Positions 26,282 through 37,431 of a stretch of DNA of 64,000 nt are shown here, piece by piece. Position numbers and translations under genes: made by a program. This DNA is from Ectopseudomonas mendocina (GTDB lineage: Bacteria > Pseudomonadota > Gammaproteobacteria > Pseudomonadales > Pseudomonadaceae). The stretch spans positions 124,001 to 188,000 of the forward strand of contig NZ_VRYE01000011.1 of assembly GCF_008041835.1 (NCBI RefSeq), given 5' to 3'. The stretch's first letter is position 1, and each line of letters begins with the position of its first letter. The notes under the pieces were generated by a model. That model saw only the letters and a list, made by a program, of their open reading frames with translations. It ran no database searches and was not told the DNA's origin.

Positions 26282-27228
26282 GCGACCTCCAGATAGGACG
26301 TATGGATAGTGTTGCCCAGCTGGCGCACCAGCAGGATGAAGTCGGTGAGCCAGGCATGCAGGCCTTCGTCGAGCACTTCATCGATGCTGGTGTAACGCAG
26401 GCGCGCATCCAGTTCGGCGGCCAGGCGTTGTGCCGGGCGACCGTTCTCTCCGGGTAGACCGGAAAGCATCAGGTTCAGTTCTTCCATGCAGGCACGCAGA
26501 GAGCGCGGTACGTCCGGGCGCAACAGCAGCAGCTCGGCGACCTTGCGCGTGCGCGGCGAGCCACGGTAGCTCTCGGCAAAGGCTTCGAACGAGGACAGTG
26601 CACGCAGCAAGGCACTCCATTGGTAATAGCTGCGCGCGGTGCGTTCTTCCAGCTCGTCGATCTCCTCGCCGAGCATTTCGTAGCGAGCATCGAGCAGGCG
26701 CAGGGTGTTGTCGGCGCGCTCGATGAAGGTGCCCAGGCGAATGAAGCGATAGGCTTCGCCGCGCATGATGGTGCCGAAGGTGGCGCCACGGAACAGGTGC
26801 GAACGCTCCTTGACCCACTCGCAGAAACGGCTGATGCCGTAGCGCCCCAGGCCCTGCTCGGCGATGCCGCGCATTTCCAGCCAGGTGGCGTTGATGTTCT
26901 CCCACATGTCGGCGGTGATCCGCCCGCGCACCGCATGGGCGTTGCTGCGCGCGGCCTGCAGGCAGCAGTAGATGCTGCCCGGATTGCTCGCATCGAGAGC
27001 GAAGAACTGCAGCATGCGCTCGGCATGCAGCGGGCCGTGGCGCTCCAGGTAGTCGTCCAGCGTGCCGGTAATCAGCAGCGGCATGGCCAGTTCGTCGAGG
27101 CCGTCACCACGGCCGTCCTGCGGCATCAGCGACAGCGAATAGCTGACGTCGAGCATGCGCGCCAGGTTCTCGGCGCGCTCCAGGTAGCGCGACATCCAGT
27201 ACAGGTCGGAGGCGGTTCTACTCAACAT
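26278..27228 (-). CDS. Alpha-E domain protein
   Basis: All-helical protein of 316 residues of the alpha-E (DUF403) family. It starts MLSRTASDLYWMSRYLERAENLAR and has the family segments RFCEWVKERSHLFRGAT, FIRLGTFIERADNTLRLLD and SYLEVA at the end. Biochemical activity is unknown; the family nearly always accompanies a circularly permuted ATP-grasp protein and a transglutaminase, as here. GGAGG lies before ATG 27228. It starts 2 bases after the ATP-grasp gene. Confidence 0.92.
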   Translation of the reverse strand: MLSRTASDLYWMSRYLERAENLARMLDVSYSLSLMPQDGRGDGLDELAMPLLITGTLDDYLERHGPLHAERMLQFFALDASNPGSIYCCLQAARSNAHAVRGRITADMWENINATWLEMRGIAEQGLGRYGISRFCEWVKERSHLFRGATFGTIMRGEAYRFIRLGTFIERADNTLRLLDARYEMLGEEIDELEERTARSYYQWSALLRALSSFEAFAESYRGSPRTRKVAELLLLRPDVPRSLRACMEELNLMLSGLPGENGRPAQRLAAELDARLRYTSIDEVLDEGLHAWLTDFILLVRQLGNTIHTSYLEVA

Positions 27229-27230
27229 GA

Positions 27231-28640
27231 TCAGTCCTCCACCACCCAGGTGTCCTTGGTACCGCCGCCCTGCGACGAGTTGACCACCAGCGAGCCTTCG
27301 CGCAGTGCCACGCGGGTCAGGCCGCCGGGCACCAGGCGGGTTTCGCGACCGGTCAGGACGAACGGGCGCAGGTCGATGTGGCGTGGAGCGATGCCGCGCT
27401 CGACGAAGGTCGGGCAGGTCGACAGGCACAAGGTCGGCTGGGCGATATAGGCCTCTGGCTTGGCCTTGAGTCGCTCGCGGAAGGCGTCGATCTCGGCCTT
27501 GCTCGCCGCCGGGCCGACCAGCATGCCGTAGCCGCCGGAGCCCTGGGTTTCCTTGACCACTAGTTCGGACAGGTTGGCCAGTACGTGGGACAGCTCTTCC
27601 GGCTTGCGGCACTGCCAGGTCGGCACGTTCTTGAGGATCGGCTCCTCGTCGAGATAGAAACGGATCATCTCGCCGACGAAGGGATAGACCGACTTGTCGT
27701 CGGCCACCCCGGTGCCAATGGCGTTGGCCAGCACCACGTTGCGCGAGCGGTAGGCCGACAGCAGGCCGGCGACGCCAAGCATCGACTCGGGGTTGAAGGC
27801 CAGCGGATCGAGGAAGGCGTCGTCGAGGCGGCGGTAGATCACGTCCACCTGGCGCGCACCGGCGGTGGTGCGCATGTAGACCTTGTCGTCGCGCACGAAC
27901 AGGTCGGCGCCCTCCACCAGTTCCACGCCCATCTCACGGGCAAGGAAGGCGTGTTCGAAGTAGGCGCTGTTGAAGCGACCCGGCGTCAAGACGACGACCG
28001 TGGGATTGTCCAGCGGGCTGGAACTCTTCAGTGCATCGAGCAGCAGGTTCGGGTAGTGATCCACCGGCGCCACGCGCTGCGCGGCGAACAGTTCGGGGAA
28101 CAGGCGCATCATCATCTTGCGGTCTTCGAGCATGTAGCTCACACCGCTGGGCGTGCGCAGGTTGTCTTCCAGCACGTAGTAGCTACCGTCGCCGTCACGT
28201 ACCAGGTCGACCCCGGCGATGTGCGCGTAGATGTCGCGGTGCAGGTCGAGGCCCTGCATGGCCATCTGGTAGCCCTCGTTGGCCAGCACCTGCTCGGCCG
28301 GGATGATCCCCGCCTTGATGATCCGCTGGTCGTGGTAGAGGTCGGCGAGGAACAGATTGAGCGCCTGCACGCGCTGGATGCAGCCACGCTCGACGATGCG
28401 CCATTCGCTGGCGGGGATGGCGCGCGGGATGATGTCGAAGGGAATCAGGCGCTCGGTGCCCTGATCATCCCCGTAGAGGGTGAAGGTGATACCGGCGCGA
28501 TGGAACAGCAGGTCGGCTTCTCGTCGGCGCTGGGCCAGCAGATCGTCCGGCGTTTCTGCCAACCAGCGGGCAAATTCGCAGTAGTGCGGGCGGACAGCGC
28601 CGCTCGCGTCGTACATCTCGTCATAAAAGGTGCGGACCAT
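27231..28640 (-). CDS. Circularly permuted ATP-grasp protein
   Basis: Protein of 469 residues, the first gene of the operon. It has the DUF404/DUF407-type circularly permuted ATP-grasp pattern: YDEMYDASGAVRPHY, GITFTLYGDD, RIVERGCIQRVQALN, RDGDGSYYVLEDNLRTPSG, VIYRRLDDAFLDPLAF, LVVKETQGSGGYGMLVG and the end SSQGGGTKDTWV. By analogy it ligates a carboxylate to an amine; the substrate is unidentified. AGGAG precedes ATG 28640. A sigma-54 promoter sits 37-52 bases upstream and an NtrC-type site about 85 bases before the predicted transcription start. Confidence 0.93.
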   Translation of the reverse strand: MVRTFYDEMYDASGAVRPHYCEFARWLAETPDDLLAQRRREADLLFHRAGITFTLYGDDQGTERLIPFDIIPRAIPASEWRIVERGCIQRVQALNLFLADLYHDQRIIKAGIIPAEQVLANEGYQMAMQGLDLHRDIYAHIAGVDLVRDGDGSYYVLEDNLRTPSGVSYMLEDRKMMMRLFPELFAAQRVAPVDHYPNLLLDALKSSSPLDNPTVVVLTPGRFNSAYFEHAFLAREMGVELVEGADLFVRDDKVYMRTTAGARQVDVIYRRLDDAFLDPLAFNPESMLGVAGLLSAYRSRNVVLANAIGTGVADDKSVYPFVGEMIRFYLDEEPILKNVPTWQCRKPEELSHVLANLSELVVKETQGSGGYGMLVGPAASKAEIDAFRERLKAKPEAYIAQPTLCLSTCPTFVERGIAPRHIDLRPFVLTGRETRLVPGGLTRVALREGSLVVNSSQGGGTKDTWVVED

Positions 28641-28676
28641 GCCGTACTCCTTGTCACCCGGACTTGCGGGTATCTC

Positions 28677-28692
28677 TGCAAGCCCCGAGCCA
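28677..28692 (-). promoter_or_regulatory. Sigma-54 promoter of the ATP-grasp/alpha-E/transglutaminase operon
   Basis: On the minus strand the sequence is TGGCTCGGGGCTTGCA. It has GG at -24 and GC at -12 with the exact 10-base spacing required by RpoN, and matches the consensus TGGCAC-N5-TTGCA except at one position. Transcription would start near 28666, about 26 bases before the ATG. Confidence 0.7.
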
Positions 28693-28744
28693 TAGCAATT
28701 AATCCTTTAATATCAACAGGTTACAGAAAAACCAAAAACATTAA

Positions 28745-28759
28745 GCACCATCATGGTGC
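28745..28759. promoter_or_regulatory. NtrC-type enhancer palindrome
   Basis: GCACCATCATGGTGC is a perfect dyad with the arms GCACCA/TGGTGC that define NtrC sites at promoters such as glnA. Its centre is about 85 bases upstream of the predicted sigma-54 start at about 28666, in the normal enhancer range. Confidence 0.65.
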
Positions 28760-28949
28760 GCGGCAATGTTTCTGTCATGACGCTCCGCCCCAATGCGTGG
28801 CACAGCTTGCGTTGAAACACGGCAAGTACCGCGTCGCGCGACGGTCGAAACGACCGCAAGCCCCTGCGAAAGGGCTCAGACACTTGCCTGCCACACTGCG
28901 TGACCGCCTGGTCAAGCGCAACCGCTTTTACCGCAGCCGCGCCATGAAA

Positions 28950-29720
28950 AAAGGTCCTTCGCATATTTTGGGGAAAGTGCGGGTTGACACCGGACTGGCA
29001 ATTACGTGTTAGCTGTCGATGACTTGGCACATCCCTTAGCGTGTAGTCTGGCCTGATAGGTTTCGCCCCTTACGGGCGACTCACTTTCTTTGCTTGTGCA
29101 AAGAAAGTGAGCAAAGAGAAGGCCCCCCACCATCCGAGCTAGGCGCCCCCGCCCTGCTGCGCCGGGGCTCCCTCGCTCCATCACCGCTCCAGGGGCACGC
29201 CGTGAAGGGCCATCCCTGGCCCATCACGGCTCTCGCGACATCCATGTCGCTCAACCCCTTCCACGGTGATTTCACTCGGCCTACTGAAGGGGACTTGGGC
29301 GTCGTCTGTGAGATCGTGCGTCAAGAGCAAAAGCCAAACGCTACCGACTTTGATCTTCCAGAGATGTCGCAAGCTCGCGACCTGGTCCCCTTCAGGAGGC
29401 CGAGTGGAGGTGTTGCGCAGGGGGACGAGCCGCATGGATGCGGCGAGAGGCTTAAAGGGCCAGGGACGGCCCTTGTAAGCCGGCCCCCGGAGCAGCGCCG
29501 GAGCGAGGGAAGTTTCGCGTAGCGAAACCCGGATGTCGGGGTGCCCTTCTTTGGCACACCTTTCTTGGGCAAGCAAGAAAGGTGTGGCGCCCGTAAGGGG
29601 CGCAACCCAAATGCCCAGTACACGCGGTAATGGATAGTACTAAGTCAGTAAGCGGTACGCACACAAACTTGCCAGTCCGGTGTCAAGCGTATCTTCCCCG
29701 CGATAACGCGAAGAGCCTGA
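28950..29720. repeat. Long imperfect inverted repeat (about 750 bp, arms about 350 bp)
   Basis: Two arms face each other around a centre near 29335. The outer ends share a perfect 18-bp match, TTGACACCGGACTGGCAA at 28984-29001 and its complement at 29669-29686. CGCCCCTTACGGGCG at 29064 pairs with CGCCCGTAAGGGGCG at 29588. Each arm also has its own hairpin (CTCACTTTCTTTGC...; CACCTTTCTTG...), a CATCCATG-type segment and an ACTGAAGGGGAC/TCCTGAAGGGGAC end. The sequence type recurs in Pseudomonas genomes, where it is often annotated as short hypothetical genes. I regard the 142- and 131-codon frames here as artefacts. Confidence 0.75.
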
Positions 29721-29753
29721 AAAAAGGACGGATGAAGGAGCTTCACCACCCCA

Positions 29754-30428
29754 TCAGCACGACTGCAGACGGTCGGCGATGGCTTGAACCGCGCTGTCGA
29801 GGTGCTGCTCATGGTTGAAGCCGGACGCTTTGAGGGGCTTGAGGTCGTGATCGGCGGCTGGCAACCAGTGCAGTTCGATCGCCGCTGAAAGGTCATAGCC
29901 TGCAACAGTCTCGCGATTGCCCAGAGCATCACGCTCGCCCTGAATGATCAGCGTCGGCGTGCGCAGCGCAGCCAAATGGGCGACTCGCGGTTTTTCCGGT
30001 TTACCAGCGGCATAGAAGGGATAGCCCAGACAAATCAGCACTGAAGCGCCCAGTTCATCGGCCAGCAGGCTGGCCATGCGCCCGCCCATCGACTTGCCGC
30101 CGATGGCCACAGGCCCTGCGACCCGTTGGCGCACCTGAGCATATATGTCACGCCATTGCTGCAGCAGTTGCGCCTGCGGATTGGGCGGCCGTTTGCGCCC
30201 ATCCACCCGCCGCTGCGCCATGTAGGCGAACTCGAAGCGCACCACGCGCACACCGCGCGCGGCAAGACCTTGAGCCATGTACTGCATGAATGGGCTGTCC
30301 ATCGGCGCACCGGCACCGTGCGCCAGGATCAGCGTGCCAGACGCTGCCTGCGGCGGCTCGTCCCACAACCCTGGCAGTTCCCGCTCACATTGACCGGCGT
30401 CAATAAACCCAGATGGCCCTTTGCTCAT
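29754..30428 (-). CDS. Alpha/beta hydrolase of the KANL3/Tex30 type
   Basis: Soluble 224-residue hydrolase of the small dienelactone-hydrolase-like group. It shows [16 protein letters not shown] (oxyanion loop), the nucleophile elbow [16 protein letters not shown] with the serine, [16 protein letters not shown], the acid region [13 protein letters not shown] and the histidine in [12 protein letters not shown]. The substrate is unknown. Its first codons (about residues 9-13) overlap the ANR box that faces the divergent ccoN2 gene, so either the box lies inside the coding region or the real start is further in. It converges on the long palindrome. Confidence 0.85.
   Translation of the reverse strand: MSKGPSGFIDAGQCERELPGLWDEPPQAASGTLILAHGAGAPMDSPFMQYMAQGLAARGVRVVRFEFAYMAQRRVDGRKRPPNPQAQLLQQWRDIYAQVRQRVAGPVAIGGKSMGGRMASLLADELGASVLICLGYPFYAAGKPEKPRVAHLAALRTPTLIIQGERDALGNRETVAGYDLSAAIELHWLPAADHDLKPLKASGFNHEQHLDSAVQAIADRLQSC
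30390..30403 (+). promoter_or_regulatory. ANR/FNR box upstream of the ccoNOQP-2 operon
   Basis: TTGACCGGCGTCAA matches the ANR/FNR dyad TTGAT-N4-ATCAA with symmetric C/G changes in both arms. It lies 127 bases before the ccoN2 start. In PAO1 the first of the two tandem cco operons (cco-2) is the ANR-induced one, which agrees. Confidence 0.75.
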
Positions 30429-30529
30429 GCTTGCCTCGCGTCGATATCCGTGGTGTTCGTGGCCTGCTCATGCCTGGGGGTGCCACGGATATCGGCCGCT
30501 CTGCCATAACCGTGGATGGAAGCCCAGAC

Positions 30530-31968
<1,439 letters not shown>

Positions 31969-31969
<1 letters not shown>

Positions 31970-32577
31970 TGAAACACGAGATTCTCGAGAAGAACATCGG
32001 CCTGATGGCCCTGGTGATGATCCTGGCGGTCAGCATCGGCGGCCTGACGCAGATCGTCCCGCTGTTTTTCCAGGACGTCACCAACGAGCCGGTCGATGGC
32101 CTCAAGCCCTACACCGCGCTGCAACTGGAAGGCCGCGACATTTACATCCGCGAGGGCTGCGTCGGCTGCCACTCGCAGATGATCCGTCCGTTCCGCGCCG
32201 AGACCGAGCGCTACGGCCACTACTCCGTCGCCGGCGAAAGCGTCTGGGATCACCCCTTCCTGTGGGGATCCAAGCGCACCGGCCCGGACCTGGCCCGAGT
32301 CGGCGGTCGCTACTCGGACGAGTGGCATCGCGCCCACCTGTACAACCCGCGCAACGTCGTGCCGGAGTCGATCATGCCCGCCTACCCCTGGCTGGTGGAG
32401 CAGAGCCTCGATGGCAAGGACACGGCCAAGAAGATGAGCGCCTTGCGCACATTGGGCGTGCCCTACAGCGAAGAAGACATCGCCGGCGCCAGCGATGCGG
32501 TCAAAGGCAAGAGTGAGATGGATGCTCTGGTCGCCTACCTGCAGGTGCTTGGCACCGCCGTGAAGAACAAGAGGTGA
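31969..32577 (+). CDS. ccoO2: cbb3-type cytochrome c oxidase subunit II (mono-haem cytochrome c)
   Basis: Membrane-anchored mono-haem cytochrome c that feeds electrons to CcoN. It has 202 residues, an N-terminal anchor ([20 protein letters not shown]), the haem site CVGCH at 64-68 ([14 protein letters not shown]), and a conserved [20 protein letters not shown] stretch. Nearly identical to ccoO1, with substitutions clustered after residue 130. The ATG overlaps the ccoN2 stop (TGATG), giving coupled translation. Confidence 0.97.
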
Positions 32578-32582
32578 GCGCC

Positions 32583-32762
32583 ATGTTCGAGCTTATCGAT
32601 ATCGGCACCCTGCGCGGTCTGGGCAGCGCACTGGTTCTGATCGCCTTCACCGCCGTTACCCTCTGGGCCTATAGCGGCAAGCGCCGCGACGCCTTCGCCG
32701 AAGCGGCCAACCTGCCCTTCGCCGATGAGCCCAAGCCCGCCGTTTCGAGGACCCAAGCATGA
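32583..32762 (+). CDS. ccoQ2: cbb3 oxidase small subunit CcoQ
   Basis: A 59-residue bitopic membrane peptide that stabilises the cbb3 complex. It has one helix ([19 protein letters not shown]) followed by the family tail [18 protein letters not shown] 32583 ([12 protein letters not shown]) follows ccoO2 by 5 bases and overlaps the ccoP2 start by 4 bases. Confidence 0.92.
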   Translation: MFELIDIGTLRGLGSALVLIAFTAVTLWAYSGKRRDAFAEAANLPFADEPKPAVSRTQA

Positions 32763-33685
32763 CCACCTTCTGGAGTTGGTACATCACCCTGCTGACCGTT
32801 GGTTCGCTGGTTGCGCTGTTCTGGCTGATTTTCGCCACCCGCAAGGGCGAAGTTCACAAGAACCCCACCGAGCAGACCATGGGCCACTCTTTCGATGGCA
32901 TCGAGGAGTACGACAACCCGCTGCCCAAGTGGTGGTTCATGTTGTTCGTCGGCACCCTGGTGTTTTCCGTGGCTTACCTGCTGCTGTATCCGGGTCTGGG
33001 CAACTTCAAGGGCCTGCTGCCGGGCTACGAGGATGGCTGGACCCAGGTCAACCAGTGGCAGCGCGAAATGGATCGCGCCGATGAGCTGTACGGCCCGATT
33101 TTCGCCAAATATGCCGCCATGCCCATCGAGGAAGTGGCCAAGGACGAGCGCGCGCTGAAAATGGGCGGTCGCCTGTTCGCTTCCAACTGCTCGGTGTGCC
33201 ATGGCTCGGATGCCAAGGGCAGCTACGGCTTCCCCAACCTGACGGACAACAGCTGGCGCTGGGGCGGTGAGCCGGAAACCATCAAAGCCTCCATCATGCA
33301 TGGCCGTATGGGCGTAATGCCCGCACAAGGCCCGATGATCGGCGAAGATGGCGTGCGTAATGTCGCGGCCTACGTGCTCACCGAACTGGGTGGTCGTGAG
33401 CTGCCCGAGGGCACGGAAGCGGACATCGCCGCCGGCAAGCAGATCTTCTCCACCCTCTGTGCCGCCTGCCATACCCCTGCCGGTACCGGCATGCCGATGA
33501 TGGGCGCACCGAACCTGACCCAACCCAGCGCGTTCATCTACGGCAGCAGCTTCGCCCAACTGCAACAGACCATTCGCTATGGTCGCAGCGGCAACATGCC
33601 GGCTCAGGGTGATTTTCTCGGTAACGACAAGGCTCACCTACTGGCCGCTTACGTGCTCAAGCTGAGCCAGGGCGAAGACAAGTAG
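32759..33685 (+). CDS. ccoP2: cbb3-type cytochrome c oxidase subunit III (di-haem cytochrome c)
   Basis: Di-haem cytochrome c subunit that takes electrons from soluble cytochrome c. The 308 residues begin with two helices ([34 protein letters not shown]), then haem sites CSVCH at about 144-148 and CAACH at about 234-238. It is 23 residues shorter than the second copy: the loop after LLPGY reads [10 protein letters not shown], whereas CcoP1 has an extra segment there. A stem-loop without a T-run (33698-33722) follows. Confidence 0.97.
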   Translation: MTTFWSWYITLLTVGSLVALFWLIFATRKGEVHKNPTEQTMGHSFDGIEEYDNPLPKWWFMLFVGTLVFSVAYLLLYPGLGNFKGLLPGYEDGWTQVNQWQREMDRADELYGPIFAKYAAMPIEEVAKDERALKMGGRLFASNCSVCHGSDAKGSYGFPNLTDNSWRWGGEPETIKASIMHGRMGVMPAQGPMIGEDGVRNVAAYVLTELGGRELPEGTEADIAAGKQIFSTLCAACHTPAGTGMPMMGAPNLTQPSAFIYGSSFAQLQQTIRYGRSGNMPAQGDFLGNDKAHLLAAYVLKLSQGEDK

Positions 33686-35474
<1,789 letters not shown>

Positions 35475-35475
<1 letters not shown>

Positions 35476-36083
35476 TGAAACACGAAATCATCGAGAAGAA
35501 TATCGGCCTGATGGCGCTGCTGATGGTGATCGCCGTCAGCATCGGCGGCCTGACGCAGATCGTCCCGCTGTTCTTCCAGGACGTCACCAATGAGCCGGTG
35601 GAAGGCCTCAAGCCCTACACCGCGCTGCAACTGGAAGGCCGCGACATCTATATCAAGGAAGGTTGTGTCGGCTGCCACTCGCAGATGATCCGCCCGTTCC
35701 GCGCCGAAACCGAGCGTTACGGTCACTACTCCGTCGCCGGCGAAAGCGTCTGGGATCACCCCTTCCTGTGGGGCTCCAAGCGTACCGGCCCGGATCTGGC
35801 TCGCGTCGGCGGTCGCTACTCGGACGAGTGGCATCGCGCCCACCTGTACAACCCGCGCAACGTAGTGCCGGAGTCGAAGATGCCTGCCTACCCATGGCTG
35901 GTGGAAAACAGGCTCGACGGTCGCGACACCGCGAAGAAGATGGAAGTCATGCGTGGCTTCGGCATCCCCTACACCGACGAAGATATCGCCGGCGCCCGCG
36001 ATGCCGTTAAAGGCAAGACCGAAATGGACGCGCTGATCGCGTACCTGCAGGTTCTCGGCACTTCCATCAAGAACAAACGGTAA
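35475..36083 (+). CDS. ccoO1: cbb3-type cytochrome c oxidase subunit II (second copy)
   Basis: Mono-haem cytochrome c of the second oxidase, 202 residues, with the anchor [20 protein letters not shown] and haem site [14 protein letters not shown]. It differs from ccoO2 mainly near the C-terminus ([20 protein letters not shown] instead of the [20 protein letters not shown] type). The start overlaps the ccoN1 stop. Confidence 0.97.
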
Positions 36084-36089
36084 GACGCT

Positions 36090-36278
36090 ATGGACATCGG
36101 GATGATTCGCGGCATCGGCACGGCGGTGGTGTTCATCGCCTTCATCGGCGTGGTGCTCTGGGCTTACAGCAGCAAGCGCAAATCGAACTTCGACGAAGCT
36201 GCCAACCTGCCCTTCGCCGACGATCCCAAGCCCGAGTCCACGCGCGATCAGGACTCTTCCAGGAGCAATAACCAATGA
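36090..36278 (+). CDS. ccoQ1: cbb3 oxidase small subunit CcoQ (second copy)
   Basis: A 62-residue membrane peptide: [20 protein letters not shown] forms the helix region, followed by [19 protein letters not shown]. It starts 6 bases after ccoO1 and overlaps ccoP1 by 4 bases, the same layout as in the first operon. Confidence 0.92.
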   Translation: MDIGMIRGIGTAVVFIAFIGVVLWAYSSKRKSNFDEAANLPFADDPKPESTRDQDSSRSNNQ

Positions 36279-37270
36279 CCACGTTCTGGAGTTGGTACGT
36301 AACCATTCTGTCTCTGGGCACCATCTTCGCCCTGACCTGGCTGATTTTCGGCACCCGCAAGGGCCAGCGCCAGGAAACCACCGAAGAAACCGTCGGGCAC
36401 AGCTTCGATGGCATCGAGGAGTATGACAACCCACTGCCGAAGTGGTGGTTCATGCTGTTCGTCGCCACCATCGTCTTCGCCCTCGGCTACCTCGCCCTGT
36501 ACCCGGGCCTGGGTAACTTCAAGGGCCTGCTGCCGGGCTACGACTACGTCGACAACGAAAAGCAGACCCCTTTCACTGCCGGTGTACAGATCGCTGACGG
36601 CACCATGCGTTACTCCGGCTGGACCGGCGTGCACCAGTGGGAAAAGGAAATGGCGCGTGCCGATGCGCAATACGGCCCGCTGTTCGCCAAGTACGCTGCC
36701 ATGCCCATCGAGGAAGTGGCCAAGGACGAGCAAGCCCTGAAAATGGGTGGCCGCCTGTTCGCCTCCAACTGCTCGGTGTGCCATGGTTCCGATGCCAAGG
36801 GCAGCTACGGTTTCCCCAACCTGACCGACAACGAATGGCGCTGGGGCGGCGAGCCGGAAACCATCAAGACCACCATCCTCAAGGGTCGTCAAGGCATGAT
36901 GCCTGCGCAGGGTCCGGCCATTGGCGAAGACGGCGTACGCAACGTTGCCGCCTACGTCCTCACCGAGCTGGGCGGGCGCGAACTGCCGGAAGGTGTAGAG
37001 GCTGATATCGAAGCGGGCCAGAAAGTCTTCGCCAGTACCTGCTTCGCCTGCCACGGCGCAGACGGCAAGGGCATGGCCGCCATCGGCGCACCGAATCTGA
37101 CCAACCCGGCAGCCTTCATCTATGGCAGCAGCTACGCACAACTGCAGCAGAGCATCCGCTACGGTCGTCACGGCAACATGCCGGCCCAGGAAGAATTCCT
37201 CGGCAACGACAAGGTGCATCTGCTGGCTGCCTATGTGTACAGCCTGTCGCACAAGGCCGAAGAGCAGTAA
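36275..37270 (+). CDS. ccoP1: cbb3-type cytochrome c oxidase subunit III (second copy)
   Basis: Di-haem subunit of 331 residues. It starts [15 protein letters not shown] and has two helices, then CSVCH and CFACH haem sites ([26 protein letters not shown]). Relative to CcoP2 it has a 23-residue insertion after LLPGYDY ([18 protein letters not shown]), just outside the membrane. That could change the docking of its electron donor or of CcoH. It ends the second operon; ccoG follows with its own ANR box. Confidence 0.97.
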   Translation: MTTFWSWYVTILSLGTIFALTWLIFGTRKGQRQETTEETVGHSFDGIEEYDNPLPKWWFMLFVATIVFALGYLALYPGLGNFKGLLPGYDYVDNEKQTPFTAGVQIADGTMRYSGWTGVHQWEKEMARADAQYGPLFAKYAAMPIEEVAKDEQALKMGGRLFASNCSVCHGSDAKGSYGFPNLTDNEWRWGGEPETIKTTILKGRQGMMPAQGPAIGEDGVRNVAAYVLTELGGRELPEGVEADIEAGQKVFASTCFACHGADGKGMAAIGAPNLTNPAAFIYGSSYAQLQQSIRYGRHGNMPAQEEFLGNDKVHLLAAYVYSLSHKAEEQ

Positions 37271-37286
37271 GCGCAAAGCGACTCTT

Positions 37287-37300
37287 TTGACAAGGGTCAA
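37287..37300 (+). promoter_or_regulatory. ANR/FNR box upstream of ccoGHIS
   Basis: TTGACAAGGGTCAA lies 132 bases before the ccoG start, in the gap after ccoP1. It implies that the assembly genes can be induced by low oxygen independently of the aerobic oxidase operon. Confidence 0.72.
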
Positions 37301-37431
37301 TGAACGCCTGGGTCGCGACTGCTGGTCGCACCTGGGCGTTGTCTTTCAGGCGTACCATATAGTCATCGTGAAATGACCCTGACCGGCACGCATCGGCCCG
37401 GGCTGCCAACCAACCGCCGTGGTATGCATCG

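Noticed and set aside
28798-28810. TGGCAC-AGC-TTGC as a plus-strand sigma-54 promoter
   Set aside because: The spacing between the GG and GC elements is two bases short, which RpoN does not tolerate, and no gene follows on that strand.
28713-29030. 105-codon minus-strand frame
   Set aside because: Covers the NtrC-type site and the outer end of the palindrome; no coding signature.
29094-29576. Overlapping 142- and 131-codon frames on both strands
   Set aside because: They are mirror readings of the arms of the long inverted repeat and resemble each other for that reason; such frames are commonly mis-annotated.
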